This document shows, in pieces, positions 1 to 7,716 of a DNA stretch of 46,430 nucleotides. The DNA lies in contig WRAU01000009.1 in NCBI GenBank assembly GCA_009780035.1, positions 24,001 to 70,430 of the forward strand, read 5' to 3'. A program made the position numbers and the translations under genes. This DNA is from Alphaproteobacteria bacterium (GTDB taxonomy: Bacteria > Pseudomonadota > Alphaproteobacteria > WRAU01 > Hepatincolaceae). The notes under the pieces are model-generated. The model was not told the DNA's origin and made no database searches. It saw only the letters and a program-made list of their open reading frames with translations. Position 1 is the first letter of the stretch. The number at the start of each line of letters is the position of its first letter.

Positions 1-1215
1 GCCCTTAGGGCTAAAATTTATAATATTCATAAAGATTTAGATGTTCGTGCTAGTGGTAATTCAATCGTAGTTATTGTTAGCGAAGCTGCCAAAGAATCAC
101 AAATTATTAGTGTTATCCAAAATTCTATTGAAGTAGTGCGCAGAAGGGTTGACCAAACAGGCACAAACGAGCCGGTAATTAAACAGCAGGGCTACAAGCA
201 GATTGTGGTAGAGCTGCCGGGCGTTGAAAATCCCGATGCCATTAAAAGAATTTTAGGAACGACGGCTCGGTTAACTTTCCATTTAGTTGATACTGAGGCA
301 AGTTTCGGCAATGCCTCTTTAAAACCGGGCTATACTTTTTTAAGAGATGCCAATGGAGTGCGTTATGCCATTAAAATTAACCCCGAAATTTACGGTAAAA
401 GTTTAGTAGATGCTAAGCTAGAATTTCAAGATCAGCAGCCGGTGGTATTCTTTAAATTTGATACCGATGCCGGCAGAAAATTTGCCCAAATTACTACCGA
501 GCAGGTGGGCAATATGTTCGCAGTGGTGTTAGATAATAAAATTATTTCGGCGCCTCGTATCAATCAGCCGATTACTGGCGGATCTGGCATTATAACCGGT
601 CGTTTTTCCATGAACGAAGCCCAAGAACTGGCGCTGCTTTTAAAAGCCGGCGGTTTGCCTGTGCCTTTGCATATTATTGAAGAACGCACCATTGGACCAA
701 CGCTAGGGGAAGAATCCATTAAAGCCGGGCTTATATCAGGTGTAATAGGATATGGTTTAGTGTTTGTGTTTATGGTAATTTTCTATAGAAAACTTGGCAT
801 GATTGCAAATTTATCGTTGGTAATTAATACTGTGTTTATTTTTGCTGCTTTATCGCTGCTTAATGCCACGCTAACTTTGCCAGGTATTGCTGGAATTATT
901 TTATCATTGGGTATGGCGGTTGATGCCAATATTCTAGTTTACGAAAGATACTCGCAAGAAATGCTGAAAAAAGGCAATACTTTTAAACTTGCAATTTCTA
1001 ATTCTTTTACCAGAGTATTTACAACCATTGTGGATTCTAACTTAACTACATTGTTTGTTGCGGTGTTTTTATTCGGGCTTGGCAGCGGAGCAATTAGAGG
1101 GTTTGCGGTTACGCTAATTATCGGTATTATAACCTCCATGTTTTCTATCATGTTTATTACAAGATTCTTAATTAATATCTTTTTCTTTAGAAATAAAAAA
1201 GTGAGAAAAGCATAA
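1..1215 (+). CDS. secD: Protein translocase subunit SecD (5' end outside window)
   Basis: SecD is the inner-membrane subunit that, with SecF, uses the proton gradient to help pull exported proteins through SecYEG. The reading frame is open from base 1, so the start lies upstream; 404 residues are visible. The conserved RRRVDQTGTNEP segment of the first periplasmic domain is coded around base 139-174, ahead of any sensible start, which proves the gene is partial. The C-terminal half holds the SecD/SecF membrane block: helices begin near base 720, with GMAVDANILVYER at about 913-951. The TAA stop overlaps the ATG of secF by one base, so the two are translationally coupled. Full-length reading with no oddities; identification is secure. 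Confidence 0.97.
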   Translation, partial: ALRAKIYNIHKDLDVRASGNSIVVIVSEAAKESQIISVIQNSIEVVRRRVDQTGTNEPVIKQQGYKQIVVELPGVENPDAIKRILGTTARLTFHLVDTEASFGNASLKPGYTFLRDANGVRYAIKINPEIYGKSLVDAKLEFQDQQPVVFFKFDTDAGRKFAQITTEQVGNMFAVVLDNKIISAPRINQPITGGSGIITGRFSMNEAQELALLLKAGGLPVPLHIIEERTIGPTLGEESIKAGLISGVIGYGLVFVFMVIFYRKLGMIANLSLVINTVFIFAALSLLNATLTLPGIAGIILSLGMAVDANILVYERYSQEMLKKGNTFKLAISNSFTRVFTTIVDSNLTTLFVAVFLFGLGSGAIRGFAVTLIIGIITSMFSIMFITRFLINIFFFRNKKVRKA

Positions 1216-2129
1216 TGAAGCATACTCATCTTGGCATTTTAGGTCCTAATGTTAATATAAATTTCTTTAAATATACAAGAATCTTTTTTGGTGCGGCTGC
1301 TATTCTATTAATAGCTTCGCTTTCTTATCCTTTTATTAAAGGCTATAATCTTGGCATAGATTTTAAAGGCGGAATTGTTATAGATTTTATCAATAATCAA
1401 AACGATCCCATTGATGCCATACGCGGAAAGCTAGATTCGCTTGGCGTTAAAGACTACTCCATTAAAGAATTCGGTACGAATGGTTTTCAGCTGGAAATAA
1501 GCCAGTCAGAGCTTCCTAAGGAAAAAGTAAACGATATTATAGAATCCATTAAAACATCTATGGCTGGCTATACTTTACTGCAGGTGCAGTTTGTAGGACC
1601 TAGTGTTTCTGCCGATTTATTGAAAAGCGGTCTGATTGCCACATTTTTTTCACTGGTGGGCATGTTTATTTATATTTGGATACGATACAATTGGCAGTTT
1701 GGTTTGATTGGGATTTTAACCTTAATTCATGATGCTTTAATGAGCTTATTATTTTTATCCATATTTTCTTTCGAGGTAAATGTCAGCAGCATTGCGGCGA
1801 TATTAACTGTGATTGCCTATTCTATTAACGATACGGTGGTATTGTTTGATCAGGTTCGTGAAAACACTAGAAAATACATTAAAGAAGATGTGAAGTTTAT
1901 TATTAATAAAAGTATTAATCAGGTGCTTTCAAGAAGTATTGCTACCGTTATGACGGTAATTTTGGTGCTGTTAAGCATTTTCTTCTTAGGCGGCGCTACT
2001 TTAAAATCCTTTAGCTTTACTTTGCTGGTGGGCGTTATGTTTGGTGCATATTCTTCAATTTGCCTGTCTGTTCCAATGCTGTATTATATAGGAGACATTA
2101 AGGCAAGAGAACTCGCCAAAGGAAAATAA
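1215..2129 (+). CDS. secF: Protein translocase subunit SecF
   Basis: Partner of SecD in the Sec accessory complex. The 304-residue protein has the usual SecF plan: one N-terminal membrane helix (about residues 20-40), the periplasmic domain opening with GIDFKGGIVIDF, then five C-terminal helices. It carries VIAYSINDTVVLFDQVREN (about residues 198-216), the SecF version of the SecD/RND-type membrane motif. The start ATG shares its A with the secD stop. Length and gene order are typical. The next gene begins one base after the stop, suggesting one transcript of three genes. Confidence 0.97.
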   Translation: MKHTHLGILGPNVNINFFKYTRIFFGAAAILLIASLSYPFIKGYNLGIDFKGGIVIDFINNQNDPIDAIRGKLDSLGVKDYSIKEFGTNGFQLEISQSELPKEKVNDIIESIKTSMAGYTLLQVQFVGPSVSADLLKSGLIATFFSLVGMFIYIWIRYNWQFGLIGILTLIHDALMSLLFLSIFSFEVNVSSIAAILTVIAYSINDTVVLFDQVRENTRKYIKEDVKFIINKSINQVLSRSIATVMTVILVLLSIFFLGGATLKSFSFTLLVGVMFGAYSSICLSVPMLYYIGDIKARELAKGK

Positions 2130-2130
2130 A

Positions 2131-2505
2131 GTGCTTAGGGTTGTAGTAAAAGGCTATTCTAGTGATGGAATTATTTTAAGCAATAATTCAGCCATCAAAG
2201 GAAGTGCAGTTTTAACAGATGGAGGCGAAGTTATTCCAATTAATATTGGGGAAAATATAGAAGAATTTTTAAACGATGAAAATAATTTCAAATTTTTAGA
2301 AAATTTTAAAAATAAAGAAATATTTTTAGTGGGCTGCGGGGATAGTTTTATTATTCCTAGCTTAAAAATTAGGAAATTAGTTCACGAATCGGGCTTAAAG
2401 CTAGAATGGACAACAACTCGGTCGGCTTTAGATACTTTTAATTTACTGGCGGAAGAAGATAGGAATTGTTTTGCTTTATTGATTAATGAAATAAAATCGT
2501 TATAA
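2131..2505 (+). CDS. Mth938-like domain protein (DUF498 family)
   Basis: A 124-residue soluble protein of the Mth938-like family, which includes mitochondrial NDUFAF3. A conserved core is visible: an early GYSSDGIILSNN segment, then IFLVGCGDSFIIPS, and a late segment ending in LDTFNLLAEEDRNCFALL. In alphaproteobacteria this family often follows secDF, as here. The start codon is GTG, one base after the secF stop, so translation is probably coupled. The biochemical role is not established; a part in complex I assembly is known only for the mitochondrial relatives. No signal peptide or membrane helix is seen. Confidence 0.85.
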   Translation: MLRVVVKGYSSDGIILSNNSAIKGSAVLTDGGEVIPINIGENIEEFLNDENNFKFLENFKNKEIFLVGCGDSFIIPSLKIRKLVHESGLKLEWTTTRSALDTFNLLAEEDRNCFALLINEIKSL

Positions 2506-2539
2506 TTATAATAACTAACAAATAAAAAGGTGCGGAATT

Positions 2540-3655
2540 ATGTTAAAAGTCCATCGTTGGTTTATTTTACTAGGGTTGCTGTTTATTGTATTTATTGCTT
2601 TAGCGGTTGATTTTAGTGAAAAACGAGAAGATTCAGATTTTAAAAAATGGAAGGATTCTTTCGTTCAGGAATTACAGCAGTCTGGAATTTCTGATAATAC
2701 CATAAAAAAATTTCAAGATAATGCGTTTTTTTCTCAAGAAGTAGTGGATTCTTACAATGCTAGGGTGAATAATAGCATTTATGCCGTAAATGTAAATGAA
2801 GATATGCTTTTACAGGCGCAAGTTTTTTATAAAGACAATAAATCTTGGCTGGAAGAAGAAAAGCAGAAAAACAATGTTTTACCAGAAGTTGTAGTAGCTA
2901 TGTTTGCTATTAACAGTGGATTCGGTGAAAAAATGGGCGATAACTCTGCAATTAATGTTTTAACAAGCCTTTCTTTTAATCCAAAATCTGCAGATGAATT
3001 TAAGCCAGAACTTTTAGCGTTTCTAACATTAATTGATAGAGGCTATTTTGATGTTAATGTTATGGCTAATAACGACGGCACTCTTTCTTATTTAGGAATT
3101 AGACCGACCCTTTATTTGTTATATGGCGTTGACGGCAATAAAGACGGCATTGTAGATTTATTTGCTACCCGTGAAGATATTGTAGCAACATCTTTCAGCA
3201 TGTTAAAAACTTTAGGGTTAGGCATGGATTCTTGGGGTAATGAAGTGGCATTGCCGAACACTATGGATTTTCAATCTAAGCAGGGTGTTAGAAACTTAAT
3301 GACCTTAGATAAATGGAAAGATATGGGATTATCTTCTTATAACGATATTACATTGCCGAAAGATAACCGCTCGTCTTTCTTAATAATTTTAGAAGGCTAT
3401 GCGCACGGTGTGCTTTTATATAACAACTTTAATGTGATATATAAAACTAACGGTAATATTCAGCGTTCGTTAGATGTTTTAGCGCTAAGCGATAAAATTG
3501 CTGCGTATAGAGGCGTTTTATCTTATGCTGAACAAAATGTTAAGCCAGCAGCTAAAAAACCTCATAGTGCAGCTGAAACTTCTAAAAAGAAAAAACCTAA
3601 AAAAGACGACCTGCCAACTCCTACGAAATATAAAGAATTAGCAGAGGTTAAGTAG
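2540..3655 (+). CDS. MltB-like lytic transglycosylase homologue lacking the catalytic Glu
   Basis: A 371-residue protein with one N-terminal membrane segment or uncleaved signal (about residues 7-23), an MltB/SLT_2-type body and a Lys/Pro-rich tail (from about residue 335). Family members cut the glycan strand of peptidoglycan in the periplasm. The typical pattern of MltB enzymes around the catalytic acid is 'A-I-W-G-V-E-T-x-F-G'; here the matching stretch is MFAINSGFGE (residues 121-130), so Asn125 stands where Glu is needed. Later family landmarks (the LTSLSF region, FLTLIDRGYF, GLGMDSWG) are preserved. The protein may thus bind but not cleave peptidoglycan, though the fold assignment rests on sequence pattern only. 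The start has a GGTGCGG stretch just upstream. Confidence 0.75.
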   Translation: MLKVHRWFILLGLLFIVFIALAVDFSEKREDSDFKKWKDSFVQELQQSGISDNTIKKFQDNAFFSQEVVDSYNARVNNSIYAVNVNEDMLLQAQVFYKDNKSWLEEEKQKNNVLPEVVVAMFAINSGFGEKMGDNSAINVLTSLSFNPKSADEFKPELLAFLTLIDRGYFDVNVMANNDGTLSYLGIRPTLYLLYGVDGNKDGIVDLFATREDIVATSFSMLKTLGLGMDSWGNEVALPNTMDFQSKQGVRNLMTLDKWKDMGLSSYNDITLPKDNRSSFLIILEGYAHGVLLYNNFNVIYKTNGNIQRSLDVLALSDKIAAYRGVLSYAEQNVKPAAKKPHSAAETSKKKKPKKDDLPTPTKYKELAEVK

Positions 3656-3663
3656 TAGTTAAT

Positions 3664-3691
3664 CGTCATGCCTTGCTACGACATGGTATCC
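3664..3691. repeat. REP-like short inverted repeat
   Basis: A short imperfect palindrome (GTCATGCC...ACATGGTATCCC) of the 'gtcatgccgtgc / gcacggcatcc' type common between genes in alphaproteobacteria. Similar elements occur at 5271-5295, 5351-5375 and 30535-30560. It sits just before the terminator that follows the transglycosylase-like gene. Confidence 0.55.
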
Positions 3692-3692
3692 C

Positions 3693-3737
3693 AAAAAAAA
3701 GCTCCTAGTAATTTCAAAGATTACTAGGAGCTTTTTA
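3693..3737. terminator. Bidirectional intrinsic terminator
   Basis: A perfect 13-bp stem (3700-3712 with 3720-3732, AGCTCCTAGTAAT) with a 7-base loop, flanked by A8 on the left and T5 on the right, so it can work in both directions. It ends the secDF side and isolates the Fic cassette. A near copy lies after the antitoxin at 4678-4712. Confidence 0.85.
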
Positions 3738-3753
3738 TAAGAGTGTGTGATAT

Positions 3754-4374
3754 ATGGAAGAAGAGAAAATTATATTAAATAATTATTTTGGCATTACAGA
3801 TAGAAAACAGTTTAATAAGTTTGAGTTTGTAAGAGAAAGGATAAAAGAGATACGGCTCAAGAATATTACGGGTAAATTTGACTTAAAACATTTGTTAAAT
3901 ATTCATAAGCATCTTTTTCAAGATATTTATCCATGGGCTGGAACATTACGAAGTGGGGGCTATTAAAGTAAAAATAGAGTTTTAAGCAATGGTATAAGTT
4001 ATATTGTAGAGTATAGTTTTAGCGATTATTTAGAGCATAATCTTAGTAAGGAGTTAGAAAGATTAAAAAAAGAAAAGTATTTTAAGGTTATAAAAAATAA
4101 AGAGGAATTTTGTGATAAATTAGGTAATCTTTATAAGGAGTTAGATTTTCTTCATCCATTTTTTGAGGGTAATTCTAGAACATTAAGGGAGTTTACAAGA
4201 CAAATTGGAATCAATGCAGGATTTGTTATTAATTGGAATCAAACTTTAGAAATAAAGGACGAATTATGTATGGCAAGAGATTTAGGAGTCAACAATAATA
4301 ATGCTGCTAAATTAATAGAAATACTTAATAAAATAACTGAAAAATCTAAAAAGACTAAAGACAAGGTTAAGTAA
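3754..4374 (+). pseudogene. Fic-domain toxin, interrupted by an in-frame TAA
   Basis: Fic proteins transfer AMP or similar groups onto target proteins. The frame from 3754 starts like Fic (YFGITD..., then HLFQDIYPWAGTLRSGGY) and stops at TAA 3964-3966 after 70 codons. Reading on in the same frame gives about 136 more residues with the complete active-site motif HPFFEGNSRTLR at about base 4153-4188, then a TAA at 4372. A single CAA-to-TAA change would explain the break. No in-frame start close behind the stop would rescue the catalytic half. The toxin is probably dead while its antitoxin downstream is intact. Sequencing error cannot be excluded from one sequence. Confidence 0.85.
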
Positions 4375-4410
4375 TTATGCTACAATTACTTAGAATAGGA
4401 GATTTATGTA

Positions 4411-4650
4411 GTGGCATTAAAATTATTAAAAAAAGTGAGTCAAGAAGAGTTAGAGGCGATTGAATATGCCTTATCTTCAACAGCTATGGAAACTGGAGCT
4501 ACTCAGGAAGAAATAAATCTAGGTAGAGAAGATATGCTAAAAGTAGCCACTGGTGAATGGAGTGATGAAGATTATTATGCTAATGTTTTAAGAAAATATA
4601 AACTGCAGTATAGTAATAAACGTCAAGAAAATAAAGTTAAGCACGGTTAG
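4411..4650 (+). CDS. VbhA-like antitoxin of the Fic system
   Basis: A 79-residue acidic-helical protein directly behind the Fic gene. It resembles the VbhA antitoxin: a helix with SSTAMETG (about residues 22-29), comparable to the inhibitory motif S/T-x-x-x-E-G/N that plugs the Fic ATP site, then a helix and the GEWSDEDYYANVLRKYK segment, like the C-terminal part of VbhA. The residue after the motif Glu is Thr rather than Gly/Asn. The start is GTG at 4411 with AGGAG at 4397-4401. VbhA normally precedes its toxin; here the order is toxin then antitoxin. Function is inferred from motif and position. Confidence 0.7.
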   Translation: MALKLLKKVSQEELEAIEYALSSTAMETGATQEEINLGREDMLKVATGEWSDEDYYANVLRKYKLQYSNKRQENKVKHG

Positions 4651-4677
4651 ATAATACATATTTTTAATCAAAAATCT

Positions 4678-4712
4678 AAAAAAGCTCTTAGCATTACTAG
4701 GAGCTTTTTTTG
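4678..4712. terminator. Intrinsic terminator behind the Fic/antitoxin cassette
   Basis: Stem AGCTCTTAG / CTAGGAGCT (9 bp with one T-G pair), preceded by an A tract and followed by T7. It shares ATTACTAGGAGCTTTTT with the terminator at 3693-3737, so the toxin-antitoxin cassette lies between two related hairpins. This could reflect insertion or duplication of the cassette. Confidence 0.8.
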
Positions 4713-4778
4713 TGTGTATCATTATTACAAATTCCATTGACAATAAAATGTAATTATTTCATAATTTGCATGCGGGTG

Positions 4779-4977
4779 TAACGACCCTATTACACAATGT
4801 AAATTCCGCCCATTAGAATATATGGTATTTTTTCATATGCTAAAAATTGGGCGGGAGGACAGAGAATACAATACTCATTTTGGGAAACCTAATGGGGAAT
4901 AATCTTACTCTTTTACATTGTGTAGAGTCGTTAACCTCCCGCTCATTATTAATTTAACCTTTAACGAGGAATACATA
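4779..4977 (+). promoter_or_regulatory. Structured leader RNA with long covarying stem and possible pseudoknot (copy 1)
   Basis: The 200 bases before the small gene at 4978 form a defined fold. The outer stem pairs 4779-4803 with 4912-4932 (TAACGACCC and ACACAATGTAAA on the left). A local hairpin pairs CCGCCCA (4806-4812) with TGGGCGG (4849-4855). GCGGGAGG (4851-4858) lies inside the stem and is perfectly complementary to CCTCCCGC (4935-4942) just outside it, which would make a pseudoknot. CGTTAA (4929-4934) can alternatively pair with TTAACG beside the ribosome binding site (about 4961-4966). A second copy on the minus strand (7807-7987) keeps these elements with different stem bases that still pair. 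This suggests a regulatory RNA; no known riboswitch class was recognised. Confidence 0.7.
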
Positions 4978-5256
4978 ATGTCTAACCCAAATCAAAACAA
5001 TGATAATATTACCAACAGCAGCAACTTTGATATTAACCAACAATTTCAAAATCTTTTAAAAAACTCTCAAGAATCATTTTGGGATTATGATAATTTATTG
5101 CTCAGGCTAAAAGCTCTGGTAAATGCTTTAGAGCAGCCTATGCAGCTTGTATTTAAAGATATTATCAAGATTTATGATAAAAAAATAAACGATAGAAAAG
5201 CGAATATAATTACTATAAAAAAAGAATTTATTAGTAATAACCAAGCAAAAAATTAA
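4978..5256 (+). CDS. Small Asn/Gln-rich protein of unknown function behind the structured leader
   Basis: A 92-residue protein starting MSNPNQNNDN. The ATG at 4978 is chosen over a longer upstream frame because it follows ACGAGGA at the right distance, and because the second leader copy also runs into an MSN-x-NQNN start. The N-terminal 25 residues are Asn/Gln/Ser-rich and probably disordered; the rest is helical with charged repeats (LLLRLKALVNALEQP, then a Lys-rich end). No signal peptide or membrane segment. No family recognised. A shortened relative with the same two ends is encoded at 7806-7717 on the other strand. Confidence 0.7.
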   Translation: MSNPNQNNDNITNSSNFDINQQFQNLLKNSQESFWDYDNLLLRLKALVNALEQPMQLVFKDIIKIYDKKINDRKANIITIKKEFISNNQAKN

Positions 5257-5267
5257 TAAGCCAAACC

Positions 5268-5375
5268 TCTGCCTTGTTATACCGTGCTTGACACAGTATC
5301 AATTTGCGGGATATTATTACTTAATGATTGTGTTTTGTATGATAATCCTATGATACCGTGTTAAACACGGTATCA
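5268..5375. repeat. Two REP-like palindromes
   Basis: The gap before the NlpC/P60 gene holds two related inverted repeats: 5271-5295 (ATACCGTG...CACAGTAT, imperfect) and 5351-5375 (TGATACCGTG / CACGGTATCA, 10 bp perfect, 5-base loop). They belong to the same family as 3664-3691 and 30535-30560. The second could work as a weak hairpin, but no T tract follows directly. Confidence 0.6.
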
Positions 5376-5424
5376 CGAAATTTTATTATATGTAATTAAA
5401 ATTAAATAAAGGCACAAATAACTT

Positions 5425-5907
5425 ATGGGGAATGGATTCTTTTATTACAAGAATTTTATAATAGTATTATTGCTGGTTTTACTGGCTGGGTGCACAAGTT
5501 TTGCGTCGCAGCAAAGGCTGGCAGTGGTAGATACGGCGTTAAAGGAAAAAGGCGCTCCTTATAAATCTGGAGGATACAAGCATGAAACAGGGTTTGACTG
5601 CTCGGGATTAATTTATTACGCCTATAAGGCTAACGGCTATGAAATTCCACGAACTACAGAAAAACTTTATGCTTATGGCGATAGGGTATATTTGGCTAGG
5701 CAGCCGGGAGATTTAATATTTTTTAATACGGACTGGCATTGGTGGAGTATTCCAAGCTGGTTTCGGGTTAATCATGTGGGCTTGTATATCGGCAATGGCA
5801 AAATGATACATGCGCCAAACAGCGGCGGCAAAGTTCACATAGTTGATAATGTTTTTGAAAACCCTTATTGGAAATCGCGTTATAAAAAAACTAAGAGAAT
5901 TATTTAA
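5425..5907 (+). CDS. NlpC/P60 family lipoprotein (peptidoglycan endopeptidase)
   Basis: A 160-residue secreted cell-wall peptidase. A hydrophobic signal (about residues 10-20) ends in the lipobox LLAGC, with Cys23 as the lipid-bearing residue, so the mature protein should be a membrane-anchored lipoprotein. The NlpC/P60 core follows: GFDCSGLIYYAYK with nucleophile Cys59, NHVGLYIG with His117, and MIHAPNSGGKVHI with His129. These give the Cys-His-His set that cuts stem peptides next to D-Glu or DAP. The length is that of a minimal one-domain member (Spr/NlpC type). REP-like palindromes precede it and a tRNA-His duplication follows. Confidence 0.93.
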   Translation: MGNGFFYYKNFIIVLLLVLLAGCTSFASQQRLAVVDTALKEKGAPYKSGGYKHETGFDCSGLIYYAYKANGYEIPRTTEKLYAYGDRVYLARQPGDLIFFNTDWHWWSIPSWFRVNHVGLYIGNGKMIHAPNSGGKVHIVDNVFENPYWKSRYKKTKRII

Positions 5908-5939
5908 ATTTTGTGAATTTAACCAATTATTTGTTAAAC

Positions 5940-6014
5940 TGAGGCGGGCGAGGAGAAGCGGACAAAGACCCCCTGAACCACAATCAGGTGCTCTAACCAA
6001 CTGAGCTACTATAG
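5940..6014 (-). pseudogene. Broken duplicate of tRNA-His
   Basis: This is the left unit of a 130-bp tandem duplication: the stretch from 5911 repeats at 6041. The anticodon arm, D arm and variable region match the intact tRNA-His at 6070-6147. The T-arm region (AGAAGCGGACAAAG instead of AGATTCGAACTCCCG) and the 5' acceptor side (CTATAGTAG instead of GCGAGCGTAG in tRNA sense) are replaced, and neither can pair properly. It is therefore not a working tRNA. Confidence 0.85.
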
Positions 6015-6069
6015 ACTATAACAAAACTGTCATAAAAATTTTGTGAATTTAACCAATTATTTGTTAAAC

Positions 6070-6147
6070 TGGGGCGGGCGAGGAGATTCGAACTCCCGAC
6101 CCCCTGAACCACAATCAGGTGCTCTAACCAACTGAGCTACGCTCGCC
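6070..6147 (-). tRNA. trnH: tRNA-His (GTG anticodon)
   Basis: Complete cloverleaf on the minus strand. There is an extra 5' G (-1) opposite C73, a hallmark of tRNA-His. The acceptor stem GCGAGCG pairs with CGCCCGC with one A-C mismatch at pair 4-69. The D arm is GCTCAGTTGGTTAGAGC, the anticodon loop carries GTG between CCTGA and TCAGG, and the T arm is GGGAG-TTCGAAT-CTCCT. The 3' CCA is encoded. A broken copy lies directly to its left as part of a tandem duplication. Confidence 0.95.
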
Positions 6148-6345
6148 ATAAAAAGAATCGCAAAACCTTACTGCCTATTTTAAATTACAGCAGAATCAAT
6201 CCTACGAACTATTATAGTATAACAAAAAATAATTGGTTTTCAATATATTTTATAAGAGACTATAAATAAATTATTGTAATAATTTATTTAGTGGATTTAT
6301 ATTATTTTTATGTTAAAATTATAGCAACAATAAGGATTTTTATTC

Positions 6346-6783
6346 ATGAAAAAAATAGTTTTATTTATTATTTTAGGAGCAGCCCTTTTGTTAAGTGCTT
6401 GCGGCAAATCTCCAATTGCTTATACTCAAAATGATTTTTTACGGACTTTTAATATAAGAATGGAAGAGGAAAGCCTTAATTCTTATATGTTAATATCTTT
6501 AGATTCAACGCAAAGCCCCGATAAGAGAACTACAACTTTTACAGGATTTAATAAAAGTCAAAGCCTGCAGATTGAAATGGTGTTTGATATGTCAGGAAGG
6601 CTTACAAGATTTGGTCTTTTAACTACAAAAATTCCTGATGAAGATTTTAATAGAATCATCAAAATAGTTAGAGCAACATTCCAAGCTGAACAAGGCAAAT
6701 ATACTATTAAAGAAGGGGTATCACCGAATACTGGCTATAGAGGGATTGGTTTCTTTTTGAAAGAAACAGAAGAAGCTCATTAG
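6346..6783 (+). CDS. Putative lipoprotein of unknown function
   Basis: 145 residues with a clear lipoprotein signal: MKK, a hydrophobic core and the lipobox LLSAC (Cys19). The mature part is a small mixed alpha/beta protein (TTTFTGFNKSQSLQIEMVFD, then DEDFNRIIKIVRATFQ) without a motif I recognise. AAGG lies about 11 bases before the ATG. It may be co-transcribed with the barrel-like protein starting 60 bases after its stop. Envelope location is well supported; function is unknown. Confidence 0.8.
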   Translation: MKKIVLFIILGAALLLSACGKSPIAYTQNDFLRTFNIRMEEESLNSYMLISLDSTQSPDKRTTTFTGFNKSQSLQIEMVFDMSGRLTRFGLLTTKIPDEDFNRIIKIVRATFQAEQGKYTIKEGVSPNTGYRGIGFFLKETEEAH

Positions 6784-6843
6784 TTATATTTAGCAGTGCT
6801 TTTCTTATTTATTCATTGAATTAAAAATCTATAAAGGATATTT

Positions 6844-7521
6844 ATGGTAAGATTTTTTGTATATATCATAATAGTAGTTTTTGCGTCGGCATTACTAAAA
6901 GCGGACGATCGTGGGTTTAGATTTACGCCGTCCTTTACTAGCATGGGCGGCATGGTTGGTAAAAAACTTAGCTTAAAAACAGCGGTTCAAGCTGAAATGA
7001 CCTATTTAATTTTTAATCAGTTAGAATTTGGAATTGGAACCGGCTACCATCGGCAGCAGATGACCCGCGATAGAAATGAAAATTTTTATACCGAAGATAA
7101 TTCTTCTGCTATTGCAATTCATAGCATTAGAGCAGATTCTGTGCCTTATTATGGCGTATTGCGCTATAATTTTGATTTTTTTGAAGATGGTTGGGTAGTT
7201 GCCTCGTTTAAATATGGGTATTATTATTTAACGCCTAAAGATAGGCTTCGCAAAGGATTCTTGCCATCATCTGCAGCAGCAGAAGGAGAAGAACCGCCTG
7301 TTTTACGATTTGAAAACTCCCTTAAAAATACGCAATTCATGGCAGCAACTTTAGGATATTCTTTAGATAATGTTGTAGTTTCTTTAGAATACCGCAGAGT
7401 GAGCTTTAATCAAAATATATCATATATTAACGATACAAAAAATCAAATTGCTGAAAATTCTTATAGCAGAGTTAATCAGTATATAGGGGTGAACCTAGCC
7501 TATTCCATAGACTTATTTTAA
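6844..7521 (+). CDS. Outer-membrane beta-barrel-like protein
   Basis: 225 residues with an N-terminal signal peptide (about residues 1-20, ending near LLKADD) and a body of alternating polar/hydrophobic strands with aromatic girdles (LEFGIGTGYHRQQM, YYGVLRYNFDFF, WVVASFKYGYYYLTP, VVVSLEYRRVSF). It ends YIGVNLAYSIDLF, with the terminal Phe typical of barrel proteins inserted by BamA. Size and pattern fit an 8-stranded barrel of the OmpW/OmpA-like kind, but no family was recognised. AAGGA precedes the ATG. A palindromic repeat begins right after the stop and may end the transcript. Confidence 0.7.
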   Translation: MVRFFVYIIIVVFASALLKADDRGFRFTPSFTSMGGMVGKKLSLKTAVQAEMTYLIFNQLEFGIGTGYHRQQMTRDRNENFYTEDNSSAIAIHSIRADSVPYYGVLRYNFDFFEDGWVVASFKYGYYYLTPKDRLRKGFLPSSAAAEGEEPPVLRFENSLKNTQFMAATLGYSLDNVVVSLEYRRVSFNQNISYINDTKNQIAENSYSRVNQYIGVNLAYSIDLF

Positions 7522-7522
7522 A

Positions 7523-7616
7523 TATTTTGGATTTATATTTAAAAATTTTGCCCCTCACATATGTTTATATGCTACGGAGCAAAACTTTTAAATATAAACC
7601 TTAAACTATTCAAAAT
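7523..7616. repeat. Palindromic repeat, host copy 1
   Basis: Imperfect palindrome directly behind the stop of the barrel-like gene. The stem TTTATATTTAAAA / TTTTAAATATAAA lies outside an inner stem TTTTGC / GCAAAA, with a loop that includes ATATGTTTATATGCTACGG. It is a diverged member of the dispersed family described at 25469-25556. Confidence 0.65.
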
Positions 7617-7716
7617 AAATGATTTTGGTTTTTTATTTTAGATGATTATAGACATAATATACCAACAAAACTCGTCATATCGGCTACGCCTGTATCCATT
7701 TGCAGATTTGCGGCTG

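Noticed and set aside
4918-4977. N-terminal extension of the small leader-controlled gene
   Set aside because: It would be translated from the 3' arm of the RNA stem and lacks a ribosome site; the inverted copy also supports the start at MSN.
5711-6000. Minus-strand frame over the NlpC gene and tRNA duplicate
   Set aside because: It is antisense to a clear NlpC/P60 gene and begins inside the broken tRNA.
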